Source of the DNA: Acidimicrobiaceae bacterium
GTDB lineage: Bacteria > Actinomycetota > Acidimicrobiia > Acidimicrobiales > RAAP-2
Direction of reading: 5' to 3'
NCBI GenBank assembly: GCA_003162395.1
Contig: PMON01000063.1
Span: 541 to 58,833 of the forward strand
DNA length: 58,293 bases
Shown here: one piece after another, positions 25,598 through 33,753 of the stretch
Position numbering within the stretch: position 1 is the first letter of the stretch
Layout of the letters: the number at the start of each line of letters is the position of its first letter
Position numbers and translations under genes: made by a program
Notes under the pieces: generated by a model
Told to the model about the DNA's origin: nothing
The model's database searches: none
The model's input: only the letters and a program-made list of their open reading frames with translations

Positions 25598-25998
25598 CAG
25601 ACACGACCCCGCAGCTCTCCATCACCCAGACGACTTCATCGCATGGTGGGGTCCACTCGGCAACTCACTACCCCGCGACGAGGTCGAGTTCGACGTGCGC
25701 CCCGGCGGCTCCATTCAGTGCTCAGAAGTCTTCCTGGATCGACCGGAAGTCTGGACACGCAACGTTTGGCATGTGTATGAGCATTGCCAACCCCGCAGTG
25801 GCCGCCGCCACCGGAGCTGCGGGCGGTGTCCTCACGCCCATGCCGTGCGTACCGGCCACCACCTCGCCATGGACCCCTGGATCGCAATCGGTCGCGATCG
25901 GCGGGATTCCGGCACTCGATGACGCGTGTATCTGCATGTGCACCTGGGCCGGCGAACAGACGATCACGTTTGCTGGCCAAGAGGTTGCCACTGGCTGA
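25594..25998 (+). pseudogene. Chimeric remnant: AHSA1 fragment joined to DUF4280 (PAAR-like) tail
   Basis: The gene begins with GTG overlapping the ArsR stop, and its first residues (TDTTPQLSIT) fit an AHSA1/SRPBCC protein. A small deletion then shifts the frame: the AHSA1 core (DDFIAWWGPLGN, RDEVEFDVRPGGSIQ, EVFLDRPEVW) continues in another frame to about 25755. There it breaks, and the original frame picks up a DUF4280-like C-terminus (GMCMSIANPAVAAAT, PMPCVP...W.PGSQSVAIGG, ACICMCTWAGEQTI) ending at 25998. So two unrelated gene pieces are joined. A new hybrid 134-residue protein could be made, but decay is the simpler reading. Confidence 0.65.
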
Positions 25999-26336
25999 GG
26001 GACGGCGGGTCGCCGACGGTGCGACTCATAGCGCCGTCGCACTCATCAGACACGAGTTTGATCGTGGCCGAGTCGTCCTCTGGGTTCAGTTCGTCGAGCC
26101 GGGTCAACAAACTCCGAGTGGAAGGTCCACTCTGGCTCAGTTGCCCACTTGGAAGTCGAGCAACAGGGAACGTCTGGCTCGAGTCGCTCCTGACAGACCG
26201 CTGAGGTCGCGCGAGCCGGTCTCGCTCACCCCACGAGTGTCGCTGGGGAGTGGCCCCCGGCGCGCGAACTCCTTCGGTGAGAGACTCCATGTTGCCGACG
26301 AACAGCCGTGGGATCACGACGATGGAGTGAAATGTC
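25999..26336. other. Intergenic stretch without a recognisable gene
   Basis: These 338 bases hold no frame I can support. The frames that cross it on both strands are extensions of neighbouring mirror frames. The end of the stretch contains the leader of the propeller gene at 26337. Confidence 0.45.
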
Positions 26337-28295
26337 ATGCGACTGATGAGACCGAGGTCGATGGGTCCCGTCGCCATGACGCTGGCGGCCTTCGTGACGA
26401 TCGCCGGAGGCCTCGTTGCCGCTGGTCCCGCGACTGCGTCGGCAGCCTCTCGAGCATCGATCACCTCGGTCGTCCCGTCGCGGGCCAAGGCCGGCGCCAC
26501 TGAGGTGATTACCGGTACGGGCTTGTTCAAGGTGACCAGGGTGTCCATCCACGGAGCAGCGGCGCGCTTCAAGGTGCTCTCGGCCACCAAGATCAGCGCG
26601 ACGGTACCTGCGAACGCCACGTCCGGTCTGGTGAGCGTGACCGCCGGGTCGGCGAGCACCACCAGTCCGGAGATCGTCGAGATCGTCCCCACGGTGGCGT
26701 CGTTCACCCCCGCCTCTAGTGGAGTGGGGACCGCTGTCGTGATCCGCGGGACAGGGTTCACCTCTCCGTGCTCGATCAAGTTCAACCGGACGTCTGCGAC
26801 CTGCAGCGTCAGCTCGGCGACGAACATCAAGACGACGGTCCCCGCCCTGGCAGCTACGGGAGCAATCCTTGTCACGACCGCAGGCACGACGGCCACGACC
26901 TCCAAGTTCACCGTCAGCTTGGGGCTCGCTCTTTCTTCGACGATCGGCCCGCCGTCGTCGCTCGTCACGGTCAACGGGACCGGCTTCGACCCACACGAGC
27001 TCGTCGATCTGTATGTCGGCGAGACCGACGAGGCCCTGGTCGCCAGCAACGCCACCGGCGACTTCTCCCGCGGGGGCTTTTCGATCCCAGCCTCGACCCA
27101 GCCCGGCACCGCATGGATCAGTGCCGTCGGGCGCCGCAGCGGCCTTGCCGCCCAGGACGCCTTCACCGTGAGAACGAACTGGCCGGAGCACGGCTTCGGG
27201 CCGGCGCACCGCGGCACCAACCCCTACGAGAACACCCTTGACACGTCCAACGTCGGGGGCATCGACCGCCAGTGGAGCCACAAGACCGGCAACGCCGTCG
27301 ACTCCTCGGCGGCTGTCGTTCGCGGCGTCGTCTACGTGGGGTCTTGGGACGACGACGTCTATGCCCTCAACGCCACCACGGGTGTCAAGCTCTGGAGCTA
27401 CAAGACCGGCGGCATCGTCGAGTCCTCGCCGGCGGTCGTGAACGGCGTCGTCTACGTGGGCTCTGGCGACGACAACGTCTACGCCCTCAAGGCCACCACG
27501 GGTGCCAAGATCTGGAGCCACAAGACCGGCAACGCCGTCAACTCCTCGCCGACGGTCGTGAACGGCGTCGTCTACGTGTCGTCGTTCGACGCCAACATCT
27601 ACGCCTTCCGCGCCACCACGGGTGCTGAGATCTGGAGCTACCAGACCGGCGCCGGCAACGGCTCCTCGCCGGCGGTCGTGAACGGCGTCGTCTACGCGGG
27701 CTCCAACGGCGACGTCTACGCCATCAACGCCACCACGGGTGCCAAGATCTGGACCACGGCTACCGGCGGCGCCATCGACTCCTCGCCGGCGGTCGTGAAT
27801 GGCCTCGTCTACCTGGGCGCTGGCGTCGACGTCTACGCCCTCAACGCCACCACGGGTGCCGAGATCTGGAGCTACCCGACCAGCGGCGCCGTCGACTCCT
27901 CGCCGGCGGTCGTGAACGGCGTCGTCTATGTGGGGTCTTTCGACGACCACCTTTACGCCATCAATGCGAGCAACGGCCTCGGACTGTGGCAATTCACGAC
28001 CGGCGGCATCGTCGACTCTTCGCCGACCGTCGCGAACGGCGTCGTCTATGTGGGGTCCTTCGACGGCAACGTCTACGCCTTCAGCCTCGGCGGGGCGCTG
28101 GCCGACGCCGCCGCCCAGCGCGTGAGCGCCGCCAGCCTCCGACCCAACCTGGCGCTGAGCGCTTGCAGATCGCCACGCAGCTGTCAAGCGAGTAGACGCT
28201 CCCTTGAACGAATCTGGTCCGGCACGCGGGCGCCTGCGTGGCAACACCCGCAGCCGTTCGTCGGTGTCCGCACGCGTCCGGAATTGCGCCGCTGA
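26337..28295 (+). CDS. Secreted IPT/TIG and PQQ-type beta-propeller protein
   Basis: A 652-residue exported protein. A signal peptide covers about residues 1-37 (basic start, then VAMTLAAFVTIAGGLVAAG and an ASA cleavage region). Residues about 40-280 hold three IPT/TIG-like Ig domains (ITSVVPSRAKAG, VASFTPASSGVG, LSSTIGPPSSLV starts). Residues 313-585 are seven PQQ-type repeats of 39-40 residues with the core SSPAVVNGVVYVGS...VYALNATTGAKIW. The last 55 residues (CRSPRSCQASRR...) look out of character and may come from a frameshift near 28150. It probably binds carbohydrate or protein at the cell surface; it is not a clear dehydrogenase, as quinone-site residues are not evident. Confidence 0.8.
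   Translation: MRLMRPRSMGPVAMTLAAFVTIAGGLVAAGPATASAASRASITSVVPSRAKAGATEVITGTGLFKVTRVSIHGAAARFKVLSATKISATVPANATSGLVSVTAGSASTTSPEIVEIVPTVASFTPASSGVGTAVVIRGTGFTSPCSIKFNRTSATCSVSSATNIKTTVPALAATGAILVTTAGTTATTSKFTVSLGLALSSTIGPPSSLVTVNGTGFDPHELVDLYVGETDEALVASNATGDFSRGGFSIPASTQPGTAWISAVGRRSGLAAQDAFTVRTNWPEHGFGPAHRGTNPYENTLDTSNVGGIDRQWSHKTGNAVDSSAAVVRGVVYVGSWDDDVYALNATTGVKLWSYKTGGIVESSPAVVNGVVYVGSGDDNVYALKATTGAKIWSHKTGNAVNSSPTVVNGVVYVSSFDANIYAFRATTGAEIWSYQTGAGNGSSPAVVNGVVYAGSNGDVYAINATTGAKIWTTATGGAIDSSPAVVNGLVYLGAGVDVYALNATTGAEIWSYPTSGAVDSSPAVVNGVVYVGSFDDHLYAINASNGLGLWQFTTGGIVDSSPTVANGVVYVGSFDGNVYAFSLGGALADAAAQRVSAASLRPNLALSACRSPRSCQASRRSLERIWSGTRAPAWQHPQPFVGVRTRPELRR
27276..28095 (+). repeat. Tandem 117-120 bp coding repeats (propeller blades)
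   Basis: Seven in-frame units with strongly conserved DNA, for example TCCTCGCCGGCGGTCGTGAA recurring in most blades, and GCCACCACGGGTGCCAAGAT-like blocks. Units 4 and 5 are one codon shorter. The DNA similarity is high enough for recombination to add or lose blades. Confidence 0.8.
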
Positions 28296-28494
28296 CCAGC
28301 TGCAACCGTCCGTCACGGTTCGCCACCGTCCGGTCCGGGCGCATTTGCAATCAGGGGTGGCGTCACACGATCCAGACAACGAGGTGAGCAGAGGGGCTTC
28401 GGTTTCCAGCGGGGTCAGTGACGAGGACCGCTCTTCGTTGCTGTTGAACACGCGCCGGCCGGATGCGGTCCTGGCCGCGGGGAGGACGGCCGAG

Positions 28495-29192
28495 ATGGGG
28501 CTACGGAAGAACCAAACAGACGTGATCGACGGAACTGTGGGAGAGGCTGGCGCGGACGCGCGGCGTCGGCGTGAGGGGAGAGGTTGGGGGCCGTTCTCGG
28601 GCGGCCAGTTGAGTGCGATCATCATCACGCTCGCGATTGTGATCGGGTTCCCGGTGGCCGCGTTCGCGGTCACCGGCTCGAATGTCTTCGTTACCGACGC
28701 CGCGAGCGGCACACACGCGAAGGTGAACGCCTCGGGGCAGCTCTCGGTCGCTGCTACCGGCTCGGTGACGGCGACCCAAGCCGCGCCAAGCGCGTTCTAT
28801 CAGAAGACCGGTGGGGGAAACTTTGGCACGGACGGCAGCGGTCATGTGACGTTGTGTACACCTGCCTTGCCGTCGGCAAGGCACTCGTTGTTACATCGGT
28901 AAACGAGGCCTTCCACACCGCCGCATCACCAGACGTGGTGCTCCTCGGCAGAGAGTCCAATTCGGGTGGTTGCGCACAAGTGAACCAAAAGAACATCGAC
29001 GACAGCTCGACGCCGGGTACGGCAGGGTCGCACATCCTGTCGTTCCAGCCAGGCGTGGTGGTCCCTAACGGGATGCACCTCGTGTTCGACGTACGAAGCA
29101 ATTCCCAGACGGCGGACTACACGTTCGATTGGTCGGTGAGCGGCTATCTCGTACCAGCTTCGGTGTGTCAATCGCCGAACGTCTGTAGCTAG
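28495..29192 (+). pseudogene. Frameshifted membrane-anchored hypothetical protein
   Basis: The ATG at 28495 follows GGGGAGGA. The first frame gives a charged cytosolic start, one transmembrane segment (about residues 42-62, LSAIIITLAIVIGFPVAAFA) and a beta-rich outer part up to GSGHVTLCT near 28860. It then runs into a stop at 28902. The continuation is in another frame: LAVGKALVVTSVNEAFHTA...FQPGVVVPNGMHLVFDV...VSGYLVPA, ending at 29192. One indel near 28860-28875 explains this. The joined product would be about 230 residues. Function unknown. Confidence 0.55.
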
Positions 29193-29689
29193 ATCTCCTT
29201 GGTCTCCCAGTCTCTGGATCCTGACACCATCCAGCCGTTTCCGAGCTTCTCGGAGATCCTCGCCGCAACACTGAAGGTGCTTCGTGGCCACGTCTCCGCG
29301 GCGCTCTAGCCAGTCGGCTCATCGAGCGTCGGGCTCATGGGGCGTCTAAAAGCACGTCGTGCAGCGAGGAGACGATGATGGAGTTTCTCGTCCAATTCGA
29401 AATGGATGTCCCGGACGGTGTTGCCCAGTGCGGCCGCCAACGGCTTGGAGCTCATCTCTCTGAGTCGACCCGCAATCCAGGACACCATGCGTCGAGGGCC
29501 CCCCGAGACGAAGAGCCGGATTACAGCGGAGTGTCGCGAGGGGTGACCCGTTGGGCCGGCGCACAGTGCAGCGCTGATCCGGCACTCCTAGTCGTGCCAA
29601 GGGGCACCGCTTTCCACGCGTCAGACGCGTCCCGACCTCGAGCCAGGTTCTTGTGGAAATGACCATATCAATGCGCTACGGTAGTAGTC
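29193..29689. other. Gap with one possible short minus-strand frame
   Basis: No family is recognised in these 497 bases. A minus-strand frame of 60 codons at 29306-29488 (WIAGRLREMSSKPLAAALGN, then ELDEKLHHRLLAARRAFRRP) has coding-like composition and extends upstream without an ATG (IRLFVSGGPRR), so it may be the tail of a lost gene. The last 40 bases are the AT-richer promoter region of the NUDIX gene. Confidence 0.3.
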
Positions 29690-30436
29690 GTGGCGACAAG
29701 AACCTATGACCCGCAGGAGTTCCCGCCCTTCGCGGTGACGGTCGACATGGTCGTCCTGACGATGTCGAGGGGACGGTTGCACGTCCTGCTCGTACGGCGC
29801 GGCGTCGCTCCCTTCAAGGGCATGTGGGCGATCCCCGGAGGGTTCAAGCGACCCCGGGAGTCCCTTCTCGAGGCGGCCCAACGAGAACTGCTCGAGGAGA
29901 CCGGCGTCGATGGCGCGGACCTCCTACGGCAGCTCGGTGCCTATGGCGACCCGGATCGCGATCCGCGAATGAACGTCGTGACTGTCGCCTACTTTGCGGT
30001 GCTCCGCGATGTGCAGGGGATCGCCGGCGGGACGGATGCCGCGGCCGCAGCACTGGTCCCCGTCTCAGAGGCCCTGGGCGAGGACTTTGAGCCGCTCGCC
30101 TTCGACCACGGGCGGATACTGCGTGACGCCATCGAGCGCATCCGTGCCGATCTCATCCTCACCGGCATCGCCACAGCGTTCGTCGGCCGGACCTTCACAC
30201 TGGCCGAGTTGCGGGCGGTGTACGAGGAGGCCTGGGGAGTGCGAATCGACGGCGCAAACTTCCGGCGAAGCGTCCTCGCCGACGAGGGCTGGGTCATTCC
30301 GACGGGTCGTCGAGCGCCCTCGGGATCTGCGGGCGGAAAGCCCGCGGAGCTCTACCGCGCTGGACGCAAGTGGAGGCACGGCACACCGATAAGGCCCGGG
30401 AGGCCGAACGGCACGAGGAGAAGGGAAAGCCGATGA
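29690..30436 (+). CDS. NUDIX hydrolase with C-terminal winged helix (NrtR-like)
   Basis: A 248-residue protein with a GTG start. The Nudix box is complete at residues 51-73 (GX5E, X7, RELLEETGV), so hydrolysis of an ADP-ribose-type substrate is possible. Residues about 165-225 (FTLAELRAVYEEAWG...NFRRSVLADEGWV) match the winged helix of NrtR-type Nudix regulators, which sense NAD-derived metabolites. It overlaps the next gene by an ATGA. It could be a regulator, an enzyme or both; the intact Nudix box favours activity. Confidence 0.85.
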   Translation: MATRTYDPQEFPPFAVTVDMVVLTMSRGRLHVLLVRRGVAPFKGMWAIPGGFKRPRESLLEAAQRELLEETGVDGADLLRQLGAYGDPDRDPRMNVVTVAYFAVLRDVQGIAGGTDAAAAALVPVSEALGEDFEPLAFDHGRILRDAIERIRADLILTGIATAFVGRTFTLAELRAVYEEAWGVRIDGANFRRSVLADEGWVIPTGRRAPSGSAGGKPAELYRAGRKWRHGTPIRPGRPNGTRRRESR

Positions 30437-31389
30437 AGGCAGTGGTTGTCGAGCGCTATGGCCCGCCGGAGGTCTTACGGATCCGAGACGTCGATCGGCC
30501 GATCCTCCAGGATCACGACGTGCTCGTCAAGGTCCATGCGTCGACGGTCACCCGCAGCGACGCGATGGGCGTGCGCGGCGTCGAGTATCGCTTCACACGG
30601 CTCTTCACTGGCGTTCGCCGCCCGAGGAGGACGAGCTTCGGCTCCGAGTTCGCGGGTCACGTCGAAGAGGTTGGTCCTGGAGTGGCGGCGTTCCAGGTCG
30701 GCGACGAGGTGTTCGGAATGCACGTCGGTGCGAACGCGGAGTACGTGGCCGTTTCCGAGAGCGGCGTGATCGCGCTCAAGCCCGGAAACCTCACGTTCGA
30801 AGAAGCAGCGGCAATTCCTGACGGCTCGCTCCTCGCTCTGACCTGCCTGCGACCTTCAGAACTCCGGGGGAAGCGGGTTCTCGTCTACGGCGCAGGGGGC
30901 TCTGTAGGCAGCGCTGCGGTGCAACTCCTCGCGCACCATTTCGAGGCAGAGGTGACGGCGGTGTGCGACACCAAGAGTCTCGAGATCGTTAGGTCGCTGG
31001 GCGCACGAGAGGTGATCGATCGACTTCACGAGGACTTCACCACGAGGGCCACCTCCTACGACGTGATCTTCGACGCGGTCGGCAGATCCTCGTACCGCCG
31101 CTGCCGGGGTTCGCTGGCGCCAGGCGGGAGCTACGTCACAATGGACCTCGGCTTCATGTACCACGTGCCGCTTCTCGCTCTTGCCACACGAATCGTCGGA
31201 AGCAAGCGAGCAAGGGTCGGAATCGGTCGATATCGAAAGCAGGACCTTCTCTTCGTCAGCGATCTCGTGGAAGAGGGTGAGTACGTGCCAGTGATCGACC
31301 GGCGGTACACACTCGAGGAGGTCATTGAGGCGACCCGCTATGTCGATTCGGGGCAGAAGACCGGCAGCGTCGTGCTGACGATCTCCTGA
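30433..31389 (+). CDS. Zinc-independent MDR family NAD(P)-dependent oxidoreductase
   Basis: A 318-residue medium-chain dehydrogenase/quinone-oxidoreductase. GroES-like domain at about residues 1-125, Rossmann motif GAGGSVGS at 153-160, and a final GQKTGSVVLTI as in the family. Structural-zinc cysteines are absent, so it belongs to the quinone reductase/enoyl-reductase branch. The ATG at 30433 overlaps the Nudix stop and has GAGAAGGGA upstream, so the two are translated together. Its substrate cannot be told. Confidence 0.87.
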   Translation: MKAVVVERYGPPEVLRIRDVDRPILQDHDVLVKVHASTVTRSDAMGVRGVEYRFTRLFTGVRRPRRTSFGSEFAGHVEEVGPGVAAFQVGDEVFGMHVGANAEYVAVSESGVIALKPGNLTFEEAAAIPDGSLLALTCLRPSELRGKRVLVYGAGGSVGSAAVQLLAHHFEAEVTAVCDTKSLEIVRSLGAREVIDRLHEDFTTRATSYDVIFDAVGRSSYRRCRGSLAPGGSYVTMDLGFMYHVPLLALATRIVGSKRARVGIGRYRKQDLLFVSDLVEEGEYVPVIDRRYTLEEVIEATRYVDSGQKTGSVVLTIS

Positions 31390-31458
31390 TAGCCCCAAGT
31401 GCTCAGAGTCCGGGACCGAAGCTCGGTTCAGAGGAGGCCAGTCGTCCACCCTCGACTG

Positions 31459-31830
31459 TCATCGTGCCTCCGCGGTGTGGGCGCACTTGCTTACAGTCGC
31501 GTCCGCGAACGCAGCCGGGGCAATACAAGAGAGCGCAGTGATCCCGGTGGCGATTCGGACGAACTGGCGACGTGGGGCGGCGCTGCACCGGATCAGAAGG
31601 AGCACCCCGCCGATGACCGCCCCGATGAAGGTGATCTGGGCGAAGCCGGCGAGTGGGATGTTGTCGTGCACGGCCAGCGGGACTCCGGCGGCCCGCAGGA
31701 CAGCCGCACCGGCAGTCGTGACCGCGGCGGCCACGACACCGACCGAGGCGGTGGCCCGCGGCAGCGTGCCGGTCAGCCGGGAGGGAGCGTGCTCGACGGT
31801 GACGTCGGGAGAGGTGGTAGCGGTGGACAT
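31459..31830 (-). CDS. DUF6069-like small membrane protein, probably C-terminally truncated
   Basis: A 123-residue protein. Hydrophobic segments lie at about residues 27-45 (GVVAAAVTTAGAAVLRAAG) and 60-78 (ITFIGAVIGGVLLLI), with a third near 90-107 (ATGITALSCIAPAAF). The order AGVPLAV...IPLAGFAQITFIGAVIGG is characteristic of DUF6069 proteins of Actinomycetota. The family normally has a further membrane segment after ADAT; here the frame ends soon after in SKCAHTAEAR, suggesting a truncated end. The ATG at 31830 is used. Confidence 0.65.
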   Translation of the reverse strand: MSTATTSPDVTVEHAPSRLTGTLPRATASVGVVAAAVTTAGAAVLRAAGVPLAVHDNIPLAGFAQITFIGAVIGGVLLLIRCSAAPRRQFVRIATGITALSCIAPAAFADATVSKCAHTAEAR

Positions 31831-31916
31831 GGGGTGGTTTCCTTCATGGCGGCGATGCCCTCTGCGCTGCTCACCATGTCCACGAACGACCAGCACCACA
31901 TCGACACCAAACTCAA

Positions 31917-31991
31917 GATTCTTCGAATCCACGCGAACCGTGGCGGGATCCCAACGTTCGCTACCCGGACTCCGGCAATGGCTGCACCTCT
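31917..31991. repeat. Dispersed repeat, copy 1
   Basis: About 75 bases that align with 40872-40945 at roughly three of four positions, including the exact block CGAACCGTGGCGG and the end TGGCTGCACC. It contains a small hairpin, CCACG-CGAAC-CGTGG. Both copies lie outside genes. It may be a miniature mobile element or a remnant of a shared coding sequence. Confidence 0.5.
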
Positions 31992-32063
31992 CGGTGCCAG
32001 GAAGGACGGACCCCGTCCCCTCGGCCGGACCTACCTGGGGTCGGTATCCCTGAATGACTCCAC

Positions 32064-32100
32064 TCCTTATTCTGGGTTGTAGACTATCCCTGAATAAGGA
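32064..32100. promoter_or_regulatory. Inverted repeat in the Fic gene promoter
   Basis: Arms TCCTTATTCTGGG (32064-32076) and CCCTGAATAAGGA (32088-32100) are complementary except one base. A direct repeat ATCCCTGAAT also occurs at 32046-32055 and 32086-32095. The right arm includes the AAGGAGGA ribosome site of the Fic gene, so occupancy would block expression. The winged helix at the Fic C-terminus could bind here. Confidence 0.5.
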
Positions 32101-32106
32101 GGACCC

Positions 32107-33381
32107 ATGAGCAGCGTCGTGAAGCGTCAGTGGCGAGCCGATCCCGGCTCAGGCTTGCCCCGACGGGACCGCCAGCTATGCGAATACGAGGCGTACGTCC
32201 CTGACCCGCTCGTGGGCCGCAGGTTCACCTTGAACGGCGACGTCGCCGCCGACGTGGCTGACGCCGAAGCAGCCATTGCCCGACTCAACTCCACCGCGTC
32301 AGCCCTGGTTGACACAGAGGCCCTCGCCCGCCTGCTCCTTCGCGCAGAGTGCGTTGCATCCTCGAAGATCGAGGGACTCGAAGTCGGCCCACGCCGATTG
32401 ATCCGAGCAGAGGCGGCACGCGTCCTGGGAGACGCATCGGGAGACGTGACGGCTGACGAAGTGCTCGGAAACATCGAAGCGATGTCATGGGCCGTCAACA
32501 CACTTGCGCCACGCGAAACAATCACGGTCGACGGGCTCTTGGAGGTCCACAGGAGGCTCTTGGCGGGAACACGTCACGAGCGCTACGGCGGCAGGATCCG
32601 ACAGGAGCAGAACTGGATTGGCGGAAGTAGCTTCAACCCCTGCTCCGCTTCGTACATCCCGCCGCCTCATGAGGAGGTGCAGGATCTGCTTGACGATCTC
32701 TGCACGTTTTGCAACAGCGACTCGTTGCCGACGATTGCGCAAGCCGCAATCGCGCACGCGCAGATCGAAACCATCCACCCGTTCGTGGATGGAAACGGTC
32801 GAACCGGACGTGCACTCATCCACGTCGTTATGCGACGTCGCGGTCTTGCAGAGCGGGTGCTCCCTCCGATTTCTCTCATCCTCGCAACGCGCGCCGATGA
32901 CTACATCTCTGGGCTGACGGCAACGCGGCACCGCGGAGACGAGACATCGCCGGCCGCGCACGACGGATTGAATCTTTGGATTGGTACATTCGCATCTGCA
33001 ACGAGACGTTCGGTGACCGATGCTTTCGCATACGAGGAGCGCGTCGGCGAAATCGAAGAGGCCTGGCGCGAACGAGTCGGCCGCATCCGCGCCGACTCTG
33101 CCACCGCTCGACTCATTCGAGGACTTCCAGGCGCACCCATCGTGACGGTCAGCGGAGCATCCGAATTGATCGGGCGAAGCTTTCAACAGACCAACGAGGC
33201 AATCGGACGTCTGGTTGCGGCGAAGGTGCTGAATCAAGTAACGATCGGCAAGCGCAATCGTGCCTTTGAAGCTTCTGAAATCGTCGACGCCTTCACCGAT
33301 CTTGAACGGCAACTCGGAAGTCCGGAGGGGGACACGCTGACATCGCCACCCACTCGGCGCGTCCCGTATCGTCGTACTTGA
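32107..33381 (+). CDS. Fic family protein with C-terminal winged helix
   Basis: A 424-residue class II Fic protein. The inhibitory motif SSKIEG is at 85-90 and the catalytic loop HPFVDGNGRTGR at 224-235, both complete, so AMP transfer to a target protein and self-inhibition are expected. An N-terminal Fic_N region precedes them. The last 100 residues (GASELIGRSFQQTNEAIGRLVAAKVL) form a winged helix, as in Fic proteins that also regulate their own gene. A strong AAGGAGGA precedes the ATG. It stands alone, with an inverted repeat in its promoter. Confidence 0.9.
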   Translation: MSSVVKRQWRADPGSGLPRRDRQLCEYEAYVPDPLVGRRFTLNGDVAADVADAEAAIARLNSTASALVDTEALARLLLRAECVASSKIEGLEVGPRRLIRAEAARVLGDASGDVTADEVLGNIEAMSWAVNTLAPRETITVDGLLEVHRRLLAGTRHERYGGRIRQEQNWIGGSSFNPCSASYIPPPHEEVQDLLDDLCTFCNSDSLPTIAQAAIAHAQIETIHPFVDGNGRTGRALIHVVMRRRGLAERVLPPISLILATRADDYISGLTATRHRGDETSPAAHDGLNLWIGTFASATRRSVTDAFAYEERVGEIEEAWRERVGRIRADSATARLIRGLPGAPIVTVSGASELIGRSFQQTNEAIGRLVAAKVLNQVTIGKRNRAFEASEIVDAFTDLERQLGSPEGDTLTSPPTRRVPYRRT

Positions 33382-33753
33382 TTTCCCTGAGCAAAATGCG
33401 GGGGCACTCCGGCGCGGAGGCGTCCAGTTGCTCGCTGGTCCGACGGCGGACCGTCTTGGGAATCCCTTGGGAATCAAATGACGTGGATGGACTGGATCCG
33501 GGGCAAGTGCAACCTGCGGCCTGCGGTTGAGGACGCTCCGGGAGCCCGAACGCGGGCTCAGAGGCCCTAGGTCCTCGATGTCACCTGCCATGTCCACCTC
33601 CGTGTGGTCGCACGACCGCGTGGGGGCCCTGCCCCGGTGCGGGGACGTCGTGAGTCCTCAGGCACGGCACATCGTGGATCAGCGCCCTGTGCCGCTCACG
33701 TGACGGTCGCCGATGATGGTGCGGCAGCACCACCACCGACGAGGGGACCACCC
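33382..33753. other. Intergenic stretch with att-like sequence remnants
   Basis: No gene is supported in these 372 bases. They include TGGGAATC-CC-TTGGGAATCAAATG (33457-33480), which matches 24266-24290 apart from a one-base change in spacer length. Just after it, 33511-33528 is the exact reverse complement of an 18-base block inside the tRNA-Arg fragment (24397-24414). This may be a decayed attachment site. Confidence 0.4.

Noticed and set aside
26226-28712. 828-codon open frame on the minus strand opposite the propeller gene
   Set aside because: It mirrors the repetitive GC-rich propeller gene; the repeats keep the antisense frame open. Its protein is low-complexity Arg/Asp/Val-rich with no domain, while the plus strand has a signal peptide and clear repeats.
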